A DNA stretch of 64,000 nucleotides, from assembly GCF_017495225.1 (NCBI RefSeq), contig NZ_JAFEIG010000001.1:1-64000 (forward strand), in the 5' to 3' direction. Source of the DNA: Daejeonella sp. Lineage in GTDB: Bacteria; Bacteroidota; Bacteroidia; Sphingobacteriales; Sphingobacteriaceae. A program made the position numbers and the translations under genes. Of this stretch, positions 28,733-36,911 are shown one piece after another; within the stretch, counting starts at the first letter, position 1, and each line of letters begins with the position of its first letter. Under the pieces are notes generated by a model. The model did not search any database. It was not told the DNA's origin and was given only the letters and a program-made list of their open reading frames with translations.

Positions 28733-31700
28733 CTATTTTGTAGGAATAAAAGCTAAACTTCTCAATAATGGCCTCTTTTTTGCATTTTTAGGATCTGCAA
28801 TGATGTGCACATAAATCGTATGTAACTTCTTATCAATTACAGGTTTAAGTGCAAGCAATAAATTTCTTTGTGAATTTGCTACTCCATTGTCTATCAATGC
28901 ACCTTTCCCAATTAAAAGGCCCTTCTCGGAGTCTAATCGCAACTCTATGCTGTAATTCCCTGATTGCCCCGAAGAAATATTAGATAATTCAATAGCATTA
29001 ATGCCTGTTAAGTCAATTTGCTTCATTTTTATCCATCCATTATTTTCAGGATAGACCAAAAATCCACTGCTTGTTGAATCTTTTAATGCTATATTTTTTC
29101 TATCTACAAGCTCCCTAGCATTAATTTTATTGCTGCGCAATAGTACCGATGCCGTGCTAGTCAATGGTTTTAATCCAAATGCTCCTTGGTCTGTATAACT
29201 TGCAAATAAATTGAAATTTTTAGGCTCATCTTCATCTTTTGCGGGCTCAGGAATGATTTTTCCTAGCATAGGAAGCGATGCCTTCGGAATAGCTGCATTT
29301 TCAAGTGATAATACCCACTGCGCAATTTTTTTAGAATCGGCTTCGCTAATTGTTGGATGCGCCGACATAGCTACCGGTCCCCAAACTCCACTACCTCCAT
29401 TAATAATTTTTGTTGCTAAATAACTCAAAGCATTGGCATCTTTCTGGTATTTGGCAGAAACCTGCTTAAAGGATGGTCCAACAGATTTCCTATCCATCTG
29501 ATGACATGCCTGACAATCAGATTTTAACATCAAAGCCTGGCCAGCCTGCGTTTCAGAATAAACTTGATGGCCCAAAGATGATCCCGCCATGTCGCTGCCC
29601 TTATTATAACTATTCGCTACATAAACTGTATTTTTATTAACTACTGCTCCTTCATCACTTACCATTACTTGATATTCAATGGGTTTTCCTGTAAAATAGA
29701 AGCTACGATTGCCTGCTAATTTTATGTTGAGCTTCGGACTAGCATTTCCCGCTACTATTTCGATTTTATTGCTCTGACTGCTTGCTTTGTGCTTGTCAAT
29801 AACTTGAACACTTACCTGATGCTCGCCCGCTTTGGTATAAATATGCTCAATAGATGGCACTGAAGTGGTTTTTTTAATACCATTTCCTAAATCCCATAAA
29901 TAGCTTAGCGCATCTCCATCTGTATCTATAGCCTCAACTCTTGCTTCTAATTTGAATGGGATTAATCCACTGCTATTTTTTACACTAAACTTTTTGATTT
30001 TTGGAGGGCGATTACCAGCAATATAATCGATGCGGGAAATGCTTGCATCAGCATTTTTTGTAAACCATCCTTTTCCATATTCTAGAATGTAAAGTCGGCC
30101 ATCGGGACCAACTTCCATATCTACAGGGGCAGCAAATGATGTGGATGGCATGAAATTTTCCATGTTATCATAGTCGCCATTCTCTTTCATGCTCACTGCC
30201 TTAATCCAATTTCTTATCCAATCATAAAAAAATAATTTTCCATTGAAATAGTCTGGATATCTGGTCTCTTTAGGATATGTTTCATTATAATAAACTGGTC
30301 CCGCCATTGCTGTTCTTCCACCTGTACCCAATTGCGGAAATTCCTTCGATTCTCCATAAGGATACCAAATAAATGCCGGTTGAACTGGAGGGAGATTCTT
30401 TAATCCCGTATTATTAACAGAGTTATTAATAGGCTTTTTAGGATCAAATGCCTCACCCGAAACTCCTGTTTTATAATCGTATGCTCGGTATGGATAATTA
30501 TTCCCAACAAAATAAGGCCAACCAAAGAAACCTGCATTTCTTGCCTGGTTTAATTCGTCATAGCCTCGGGGGCCACGCTCGGGACTATCAGCGCTGGCGT
30601 CGGGGCCAACCTCGCCCCAATATAAAAAGCCTGTTTTGCTATCTATTGAGATACGATAAGGGTTACGGTTTCCCATAACGTATATCTCTGGTCGCGTACC
30701 TGGGGTGTTGGGTGGGAATAAATTCCCCGCTGGAATTTCATAGCTTCCATCTTCCTTGAGCTTAATTCTCAGAATTTTACCTCTTAGATCATTGGTATTC
30801 CCCGATGATCTTCCTCCATCGTATTGCTCTAATCCAGACCTGTTATCCATCGGTCCGTAACCTTTATTCACAAATTTTTCATCCGGTACATCAAATGGGG
30901 TAGTATTATCCCCCGAAGAAACATACAATAAACCATCCGGTCCAAAGGCAATCGATCCTCCTGTATGGCAGCAAATTTCACGCTGCGATTTTACATCTAA
31001 AATCACCTTTTCGGATGATATGTCTAATTTATCATTTGTGAATTTGAATCTTGAAAGTCGGTTGACTGCAGTATCTAGCGGACTATAATAAATATACACA
31101 AAATTATTTTCCTTGAAATTTGGATCCGCTGCCAAGCCTAAAACTCCTTCTTCGGCATTTACTCCTTTGATAGATGTTTGTGAATAGGTTTTTAATTCTG
31201 CTACCTGACTTATGCTATTTGTGCTCGCTTTGTAAAGCATCACTTCCCCACGACGCTGCACCAATAAAATATCTAAATTAGGTAGAATGGCCATTTCTGT
31301 AGGTTCAAATAATGTCCCCATGGTTAAAACCGTTTTTACGAGGCGGTCTTCTTCTGGCACTCTTACTGTCTTCGCTTTTGAATAATCTAGCTTTGTATTC
31401 GTTCCAATTGCATATTGAATTCCTCCTAAAACATGTTTTAGGAAATTTTCTTCGGTATAGGATTCATTGGTATGGCCTAAACCTGTATAAAATGCTCGGC
31501 CGCCATCAAATTCATGAAACCATGATATGGGATGATTTTCTCCATTTTCACCGCCTTCATAACTCTTCTCATCTAAATTAATTAATACCTGAATATCTTT
31601 ATTCAAGTCCTTATAATTATACCACTCATCCTTGCGAATCCAATTTTCTGGCAAATGCTTAGTGGAAATATGATTTTTATTTCGTATATTAAGGCTAGCG

Positions 31701-32128
31701 TCTTGAATTTTCGGGTGACTAACAAAATAGCCGCCTGCTAATTTTCCGTACCAAGGCCAGTCGTATTCAGTGTCCGCCGCCGCATGAATTCCAACATAGC
31801 CGCCGCCAGCTTGAATGTAACGTTCGAAGCTAATTTGCTGCGGACTATTCAAAACATTGCCTGTTGTGCTTAAGAAAATTACCGCCGAATATTTTTTCAA
31901 TGAATCTTCACTGAAGTAATTTTCATTCTCTGTAGTGTCAACCACAAAGCCATTTTCATTTCCTAATTTTATCAGTGCAAGCTTCCCCGCCTGGATTGAT
32001 CCATGTCGGTAGCCAGCCGTTTTACTGAAAACTAAAACTCTTGGCTTTACAATTTGCTTCCAATTATTGAAAGCAAATAAGGATATCATAATAATAAATG
32101 CAGGAATTAATTTTGCTGTACGCTTCAT
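28733..32128 (-). CDS. ThuA / sugar dehydrogenase / PKD / cytochrome c fusion
   Basis: This 1131-aa exported protein has five parts. After a signal peptide comes a ThuA-like glutaminase-fold domain (about 28-235), then a soluble glucose/sorbosone dehydrogenase beta-propeller (about 265-690), a PKD domain (about 705-790), a cytochrome c domain with C872-Q-A-C-H876, and a C-terminal carbohydrate-binding-like beta domain (about 985-1131). The propeller would oxidise a sugar and hand electrons to the fused heme. It heads the minus operon, with a 176-bp gap to the next gene. PQQ dependence is inferred from the family. Confidence 0.87.
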   Translation of the reverse strand: MKRTAKLIPAFIIMISLFAFNNWKQIVKPRVLVFSKTAGYRHGSIQAGKLALIKLGNENGFVVDTTENENYFSEDSLKKYSAVIFLSTTGNVLNSPQQISFERYIQAGGGYVGIHAAADTEYDWPWYGKLAGGYFVSHPKIQDASLNIRNKNHISTKHLPENWIRKDEWYNYKDLNKDIQVLINLDEKSYEGGENGENHPISWFHEFDGGRAFYTGLGHTNESYTEENFLKHVLGGIQYAIGTNTKLDYSKAKTVRVPEEDRLVKTVLTMGTLFEPTEMAILPNLDILLVQRRGEVMLYKASTNSISQVAELKTYSQTSIKGVNAEEGVLGLAADPNFKENNFVYIYYSPLDTAVNRLSRFKFTNDKLDISSEKVILDVKSQREICCHTGGSIAFGPDGLLYVSSGDNTTPFDVPDEKFVNKGYGPMDNRSGLEQYDGGRSSGNTNDLRGKILRIKLKEDGSYEIPAGNLFPPNTPGTRPEIYVMGNRNPYRISIDSKTGFLYWGEVGPDASADSPERGPRGYDELNQARNAGFFGWPYFVGNNYPYRAYDYKTGVSGEAFDPKKPINNSVNNTGLKNLPPVQPAFIWYPYGESKEFPQLGTGGRTAMAGPVYYNETYPKETRYPDYFNGKLFFYDWIRNWIKAVSMKENGDYDNMENFMPSTSFAAPVDMEVGPDGRLYILEYGKGWFTKNADASISRIDYIAGNRPPKIKKFSVKNSSGLIPFKLEARVEAIDTDGDALSYLWDLGNGIKKTTSVPSIEHIYTKAGEHQVSVQVIDKHKASSQSNKIEIVAGNASPKLNIKLAGNRSFYFTGKPIEYQVMVSDEGAVVNKNTVYVANSYNKGSDMAGSSLGHQVYSETQAGQALMLKSDCQACHQMDRKSVGPSFKQVSAKYQKDANALSYLATKIINGGSGVWGPVAMSAHPTISEADSKKIAQWVLSLENAAIPKASLPMLGKIIPEPAKDEDEPKNFNLFASYTDQGAFGLKPLTSTASVLLRSNKINARELVDRKNIALKDSTSSGFLVYPENNGWIKMKQIDLTGINAIELSNISSGQSGNYSIELRLDSEKGLLIGKGALIDNGVANSQRNLLLALKPVIDKKLHTIYVHIIADPKNAKKRPLLRSLAFIPTK

Positions 32129-32474
32129 TTTATATTGATTGTTTTATTCTTAAAATTTTTAATTTTTCTTTAATTCCAGCCCTGAGCTAATTGAACACAA
32201 ATATTTTTGATATTTTTCAAGGATTTTAACAAAACAGGATTTAAAAAATTTAACAATGAATTATAATTGAGTATGAATATTAAAAATAAAAATATACATT
32301 TATTTTAAAGAAAAAATAGAAATTGATGGATGTGTTATTGTTTTGGAAGATTTATGTTTATGATCACTACAATGTTCTCATTTAATGATCATAATTCGAT
32401 AATTGACTCTTTATCAATTCATTTCATTCTTTTTCCGTTTTTACCGTTGAAAATAAACTAAATAAAAATTAATT
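32129..32474. other. Divergent intergenic region of the sugar oxidation locus
   Basis: These 346 bp separate the two arms of the locus and must hold both promoters. The DNA is very AT-rich. ATGATCA occurs twice about 30 bp apart, near 32358 and 32385, the second copy inside the palindrome ATGATCAT, and could be a regulator site. No exact TAnnTTTG with a spaced TTTG was found for either arm, and no RNA element was recognised. Confidence 0.4.
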
Positions 32475-33725
32475 ATGACCCCAACAAAACGAATTAAATT
32501 ATCCTTCATGATGTTCCTAGAATTTTTTATCTGGGGCTCTTGGTTTGTTACTCTTGGTACTTTTTTAGGAAAAAATCTTGCCGCTGATGGTGCTCAAAGC
32601 GCCGCAGTATTTTCTACTCAATCTTTTGGAGCTATTATCGCGCCATTTATCATCGGACTTATTGCTGATAGGTTTTTTAATGCTGAAAAAATTCTTGGTT
32701 TCCTACACCTTATTGGAGCATTATTGATGTTCCAAATGTACAATGCGACTGATTTTGCAGGTTTTTACCCTTATGTTTTTACCTACATGATCATGTTCAT
32801 GCCAACTTTGGCTCTTGTTAATTCGGTGTCTTTTAATCAAATGAAAAACCCTGAGCAGGAATTTTCTTCCATTCGTATTTGGGGGACTATCGGTTGGATT
32901 GTTGCTGGTTTATGTATCAGTTTCTTATTTCACTGGGACTCACCACAAGGCGTAAGTGATGGCCTTTTGAAAAATACTTTTTTAATGGCCGCTATTGCAT
33001 CTGCTATTTTAGGTCTCTTTAGTTTTACTCTTCCTCAAACTCCTCCTTCTGCTGCTAAAGGCGATAAGGTAACCATGTCTGATATTTTAGGCCTCGACGC
33101 TCTGAAATTATTGAAGAATAAAAACTTTTTAATCTTTTTCATCTCATCTATCTTAATCTGTATTCCTCTCGCATTTTATTATCAAAATGCCAACCTTTTC
33201 TTATCTGAACTGGGTATGGAAAATCCGACAGGGAAAATGACTATCGGACAGATTTCGGAGGTGTTATTCCTTTTATTATTACCTGTTTTCTTCACAAAGT
33301 TTGGTTTCAAGAAAACAATTCTTGTTGGTATGATTGCATGGGCTCTACGCTATGTTTTCTTCGCCTACGGTAATGCAAATGAATTGGCATCTTTATTAAT
33401 TATCGGAATCGCTTTGCATGGTATTTGTTATGATTTTTTCTTCGTTTCCGGACAAATCTATACTAACTCAAAGGCCGGCGAAAAATATAAAAGCTCGGCT
33501 CAAGGTCTTATTGCCCTAGCCACTTATGGTGTTGGTATGCTCATCGGTTTCTGGGTTGCAGGTTTAGTAAGCGATGCTTATAAAATTTCTGAAACAAGCC
33601 ATGACTGGTCGAAAATTTGGTTGGTGGCGGCCGGCATCGCTGCAGCAGTAGCCATCATATTTGTGATCACTTTTAGCCAAAAAGAAGAAGAGGCGCAAAG
33701 ACAAAGTGATGCAGTATCTCATTAA
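32475..33725 (+). CDS. MFS permease, nucleoside:H+ symporter (NupG-like) family
   Basis: This 416-aa protein has about 12 membrane helices and the look of the NUP family (FIWGSWFVTLGTFLG at the start, GIALHGICYDFFFVSG in the second half). In Bacteroidota, such permeases often stand next to sugar-oxidising enzymes rather than nucleoside genes. It heads the plus arm of the glycoside locus, so uptake of the oxidised or cleaved sugar is a fair inference. The true substrate is unknown. A hairpin separates it from the next gene. Confidence 0.83.
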   Translation: MTPTKRIKLSFMMFLEFFIWGSWFVTLGTFLGKNLAADGAQSAAVFSTQSFGAIIAPFIIGLIADRFFNAEKILGFLHLIGALLMFQMYNATDFAGFYPYVFTYMIMFMPTLALVNSVSFNQMKNPEQEFSSIRIWGTIGWIVAGLCISFLFHWDSPQGVSDGLLKNTFLMAAIASAILGLFSFTLPQTPPSAAKGDKVTMSDILGLDALKLLKNKNFLIFFISSILICIPLAFYYQNANLFLSELGMENPTGKMTIGQISEVLFLLLLPVFFTKFGFKKTILVGMIAWALRYVFFAYGNANELASLLIIGIALHGICYDFFFVSGQIYTNSKAGEKYKSSAQGLIALATYGVGMLIGFWVAGLVSDAYKISETSHDWSKIWLVAAGIAAAVAIIFVITFSQKEEEAQRQSDAVSH

Positions 33726-33766
33726 TCTTTGATTAATTTCATCGCAATAGCGATTATATAATTTTT

Positions 33767-33803
33767 AGTGAAAAGCAGTAAAAATGCTGCTTTTCACTTT
33801 CTT
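33767..33803 (+). other. Hairpin between the permease and isomerase genes
   Basis: A perfect 12-bp stem, AGTGAAAAGCAG (33767-33778) with CTGCTTTTCACT (33787-33798), an 8-nt loop and a pyrimidine-rich tail. It could be a partial terminator or an mRNA processing/stability element that lowers expression of the downstream genes relative to the permease. Confidence 0.65.
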
Positions 33804-33810
33804 CTCTACA

Positions 33811-34596
33811 ATGAATAAACTTTCTCAAACTCTTAAAGGTAATATTAACCACTCTGTTTGCAGATGGTGCTTCAACTCACTAAGCCTAGATGAACTTTGT
33901 ATCCTAGCTAAAGAAATCGGAATAAAGGGTATCGATTTAGTCGGACCGAAAGACTGGTCAATTTTGCAAAAATACGGACTCGAATCAACCATGTGTAATG
34001 GTGCAGAAATAAGTCTCGAAGAGGGTTGGAACAATAAATCATTTCATCCTACGCTAATCAAGAATTATCTCGATATGATTCCACTAGTTGCTAAAACTGG
34101 ATATTCTAATTTAATATGCTTTAGTGGCAATAGAAAGGGCTTGGATGATGAAATGGGTCTTAATAATTGCGCCGAAGGTTTATCACAAATCATGCATCTC
34201 GCCGAAAAATACAATGTATGCATAATAATGGAATTGCTCAATAGTAAAATTGATCATCCTGATTATCAGTGTGATAGGACCAAGTGGGCAGTTCGTTTGG
34301 CAAAAAAGATTGATTCGCCAAATTTCAAACTATTATACGATATTTATCATATGCAGGTTGATGAAGGTGATGTGATAAGAACAATTCAAGAGAGTCATGA
34401 ATTTATTGCTCATTATCATACGGCAGGGGTTCCTGGAAGACATGAAATTGATGATTCACAGGAATTGAATTATCCAGCAATTATGAGAGCTATTCATGCG
34501 ACTGGTTTTAAGGGTTTTGTAGCACAGGAGTTCATTCCGCTACAAACAGACAAGGCAGCATCTTTAAGAGCTGCAATTAGTATTTGTGATATTTAA
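33811..34596 (+). CDS. Hydroxypyruvate isomerase-like TIM-barrel protein
   Basis: This 261-aa protein has the xylose isomerase-like fold. Likely metal-binding residues are in IIMELLNS, LLYDIYHMQVDEGD, HYHTAGVPGRHE and FVAQEF, a pattern shared with Hyi and related ketose epimerases. I place the start at ATG 33811, because the upstream in-frame ATG at 33784 lies in the loop of a hairpin. Many Bacteroidota homologues have a Tat signal, but none is seen here, so it should be cytoplasmic. The substrate is not known. Confidence 0.82.
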   Translation: MNKLSQTLKGNINHSVCRWCFNSLSLDELCILAKEIGIKGIDLVGPKDWSILQKYGLESTMCNGAEISLEEGWNNKSFHPTLIKNYLDMIPLVAKTGYSNLICFSGNRKGLDDEMGLNNCAEGLSQIMHLAEKYNVCIIMELLNSKIDHPDYQCDRTKWAVRLAKKIDSPNFKLLYDIYHMQVDEGDVIRTIQESHEFIAHYHTAGVPGRHEIDDSQELNYPAIMRAIHATGFKGFVAQEFIPLQTDKAASLRAAISICDI

Positions 34597-34622
34597 AAGA
34601 ATTGAAATTGTAAATAAAAAAT

Positions 34623-36302
34623 ATGGCTGAGAATAAGTATGATGCAATTGTAATCGGTTCAGGAATTAGTGGGGGCTGGGCTGCCAAAGAATTGACCGAA
34701 AAAGGATTGAAAACAATCATGCTCGAGCGTGGAAGAAACATCGAACATGTTAAAGATTATGCAAGCGCAACCAAAAATCCATGGGAATTTCCTCATAGAG
34801 GAGGGCGCACGCAAGAAATGATTGAGAATTATCCTGTTCTTAAGCGGGATTATGCCCTCAATGAGAAAAACCTCGACTTCTGGGCAAACGAAAAGGAGAG
34901 TCCCTATACTGAAGTAAAGCGTTTTGATTGGTACAGAGGCTATCAGGTGGGTGGTCGTTCACTGATGTGGGGCCGTCAAAGTTATCGCCTAAGTGAAATG
35001 GACTTTGAAGCGAACGCCAAAGAAGGTATTGCTGTCGATTGGCCTATTCGTTATAAAGACCTTGAAAAATGGTATGGCTATGTGGAACGCTTCGCCGGAA
35101 TTAGTGGTTCTAAGGATGGTTTAGCTCAACTTCCTGATGGCGATTTTCTCCCTCCCATGGAGATGAATGTAGTCGAAAAGGCAGTTGCCGCGCGTATAAA
35201 AGAGCACTACAAAGAAAGTAGACATATGCTAATTGGAAGGGCAGCTAACCTCACCAAGGCTATTCAAGGTCGTACAAATTGTCAATACCGTAATAAATGT
35301 TGGCTAGGATGCCCTTTTGGGGGATATTTTAGCACGCAATCTTCAACTCTTCCTGCCGCAGTGGCAACCGGGAACCTAACACTTCGTCCATTTTCTATCG
35401 TAACTAAAATATTGTACGATAAGGACACCAAAAAAGCTACTGGAGTAGAAGTATTGGATGCCGAAACTAATCAGACTTACGAGTATTTTGCAAAAGTTAT
35501 CTTTTTAAATGCATCAGCACTAAATTCTACCTGGATTTTAATGAATTCAGCAACAGATGTTTGGGATGGTGGTTTAGGTAGCAGTAGCGGTGAACTAGGT
35601 CATAATTTAATGGATCATCATTTCCGCTTAGGCGCATCTGGCAGAGTGGAAGGTTTTGAAGATAAATATGTATTTGGCCGCCGACCAAACGGAATTTATA
35701 TCCCTCGTTTCAGAAATCTAGGCAACGAAAAACGCGATTATCTTCGTGGATTTGGTTATCAGGGTGGCGCTGGTCGCGAAGGCTGGGGAAGAAATGTGGC
35801 CGAATTGAGTATTGGTGGCGATTTTAAAGATGCACTTTGTGAACCAGGATCATGGACCATGGGTATTACCGCCTTCGGTGAAACACTTCCATATCATGAA
35901 AATAAAGTTACACTGGATAAGACTAAAAAAGATAAATGGGGATTAAATGTCCTCTCCATTGATGCCGAAATCAAGCAAAATGAGCTCAATATGCGTAAAG
36001 ACATGATGGCTGATGGTCAGGAAATGCTCGAAAATGCAGGTCTGAAAGATGTAAAAACATTCGATTCAGGCTATACCCTAGGCATGGGAATCCACGAAAT
36101 GGGTACCGCACGTATGGGTCATGATCCAAAAACATCAGTACTGAACAAGTTTAATCAGGTTTGGGATGCCACTAACGTATATGTAACTGATGGGGCAGCA
36201 ATGACCTCTGCAGCTTGTCAGAACCCATCACTAACCTACATGGCTTTAACTGCCCGCGCAGTTGATCATGCTGTTACAGAATTGAAAAAAGGTAATATTT
36301 AA
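34623..36302 (+). CDS. GMC-family sugar dehydrogenase, FAD subunit with predicted [3Fe-4S] site
   Basis: This 559-aa flavoenzyme has the dinucleotide-binding loop IGSGISGG near residue 11, the GMC segment GGRSLMWGRQSYR, and C-terminal HEMGTARMG and NPSLTYMAL with the active-site His/Asn region. Cys220, Cys226 and Cys230 have the C-x5-C-x3-C spacing that binds [3Fe-4S] in Burkholderia FAD-glucose dehydrogenase. It has no signal peptide of its own; the adjacent small subunit has a Tat signal, which implies piggyback export. Glucoside 3-oxidation is the likely reaction. Confidence 0.88.
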   Translation: MAENKYDAIVIGSGISGGWAAKELTEKGLKTIMLERGRNIEHVKDYASATKNPWEFPHRGGRTQEMIENYPVLKRDYALNEKNLDFWANEKESPYTEVKRFDWYRGYQVGGRSLMWGRQSYRLSEMDFEANAKEGIAVDWPIRYKDLEKWYGYVERFAGISGSKDGLAQLPDGDFLPPMEMNVVEKAVAARIKEHYKESRHMLIGRAANLTKAIQGRTNCQYRNKCWLGCPFGGYFSTQSSTLPAAVATGNLTLRPFSIVTKILYDKDTKKATGVEVLDAETNQTYEYFAKVIFLNASALNSTWILMNSATDVWDGGLGSSSGELGHNLMDHHFRLGASGRVEGFEDKYVFGRRPNGIYIPRFRNLGNEKRDYLRGFGYQGGAGREGWGRNVAELSIGGDFKDALCEPGSWTMGITAFGETLPYHENKVTLDKTKKDKWGLNVLSIDAEIKQNELNMRKDMMADGQEMLENAGLKDVKTFDSGYTLGMGIHEMGTARMGHDPKTSVLNKFNQVWDATNVYVTDGAAMTSAACQNPSLTYMALTARAVDHAVTELKKGNI

Positions 36303-36312
36303 TTCAGATAAA

Positions 36313-36885
36313 ATGAATAGAAGAGAAGCAATATCGCAGGTTAGCTGGATTTTAGGTGGAACTATCATCGGCTCAAGCCTTTTTCTTGAGTTTGGATGTA
36401 GCTCTAGCCCAGCGCAAAAGCCAGTATTTTTCGACCAAAAAACAGTCGACTTGCTAAATGAAATAGGGGAGACTATCTTGCCAAAAACAAGTACTCCTGG
36501 GGCAAAAGAGGCACAAGTGGGACTTTTTATGGATATCATGGTGAACGATTGCTATACCAAAGAGCATCAGCTAATTTTTCAAGATGGAATTAAGTCGCTC
36601 GAAGCTGAAATTAAAGCCAAATCAGGAAAATCTTTCCTAGATTCGACTGCTCAGGAACGTACAGATCTGTTAATAAAGCTTGATGCAGAGCAAAAAGCAT
36701 ACACGGAGACTAAAACACCGGAGGATCCTCCTCATTATTTTAGAATGATGAAGGAATTAACACTTCTCGGGTTTTTTACTTCCGAAATTGGATCAACTAA
36801 AGCCCTAAGATATGTTGAAACACCTGGTAGTTTTGATGGCGATGTGCCCTATAAAAAGGGTGATCGTGCCTGGGCAAATGCTTAA
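36313..36885 (+). CDS. Gluconate 2-dehydrogenase subunit 3-family protein (Tat-exported small subunit)
   Basis: This 190-aa protein starts MNRREAISQVSW with a twin-arginine motif (R3-R4), a hydrophobic stretch, and EFGCSS, a possible lipobox at Cys29. The rest is the helical small-subunit domain that binds the GMC flavoprotein, aids its maturation and carries it through the Tat pathway. It lies 10 bp after the GMC gene. Together the pair resembles D-glucoside 3-dehydrogenase and FAD-glucose dehydrogenase complexes. Confidence 0.88.
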   Translation: MNRREAISQVSWILGGTIIGSSLFLEFGCSSSPAQKPVFFDQKTVDLLNEIGETILPKTSTPGAKEAQVGLFMDIMVNDCYTKEHQLIFQDGIKSLEAEIKAKSGKSFLDSTAQERTDLLIKLDAEQKAYTETKTPEDPPHYFRMMKELTLLGFFTSEIGSTKALRYVETPGSFDGDVPYKKGDRAWANA

Positions 36886-36911
36886 TAAATAATTTTTTCA
36901 ATAAATATTTT

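Noticed and set aside
33784..33810. Upstream start for the Hyi-like isomerase
   Set aside because: The ATG at 33784 lies in the loop of a 12-bp hairpin and adds nine hydrophobic residues not expected for the family; ATG 33811 is preferred.
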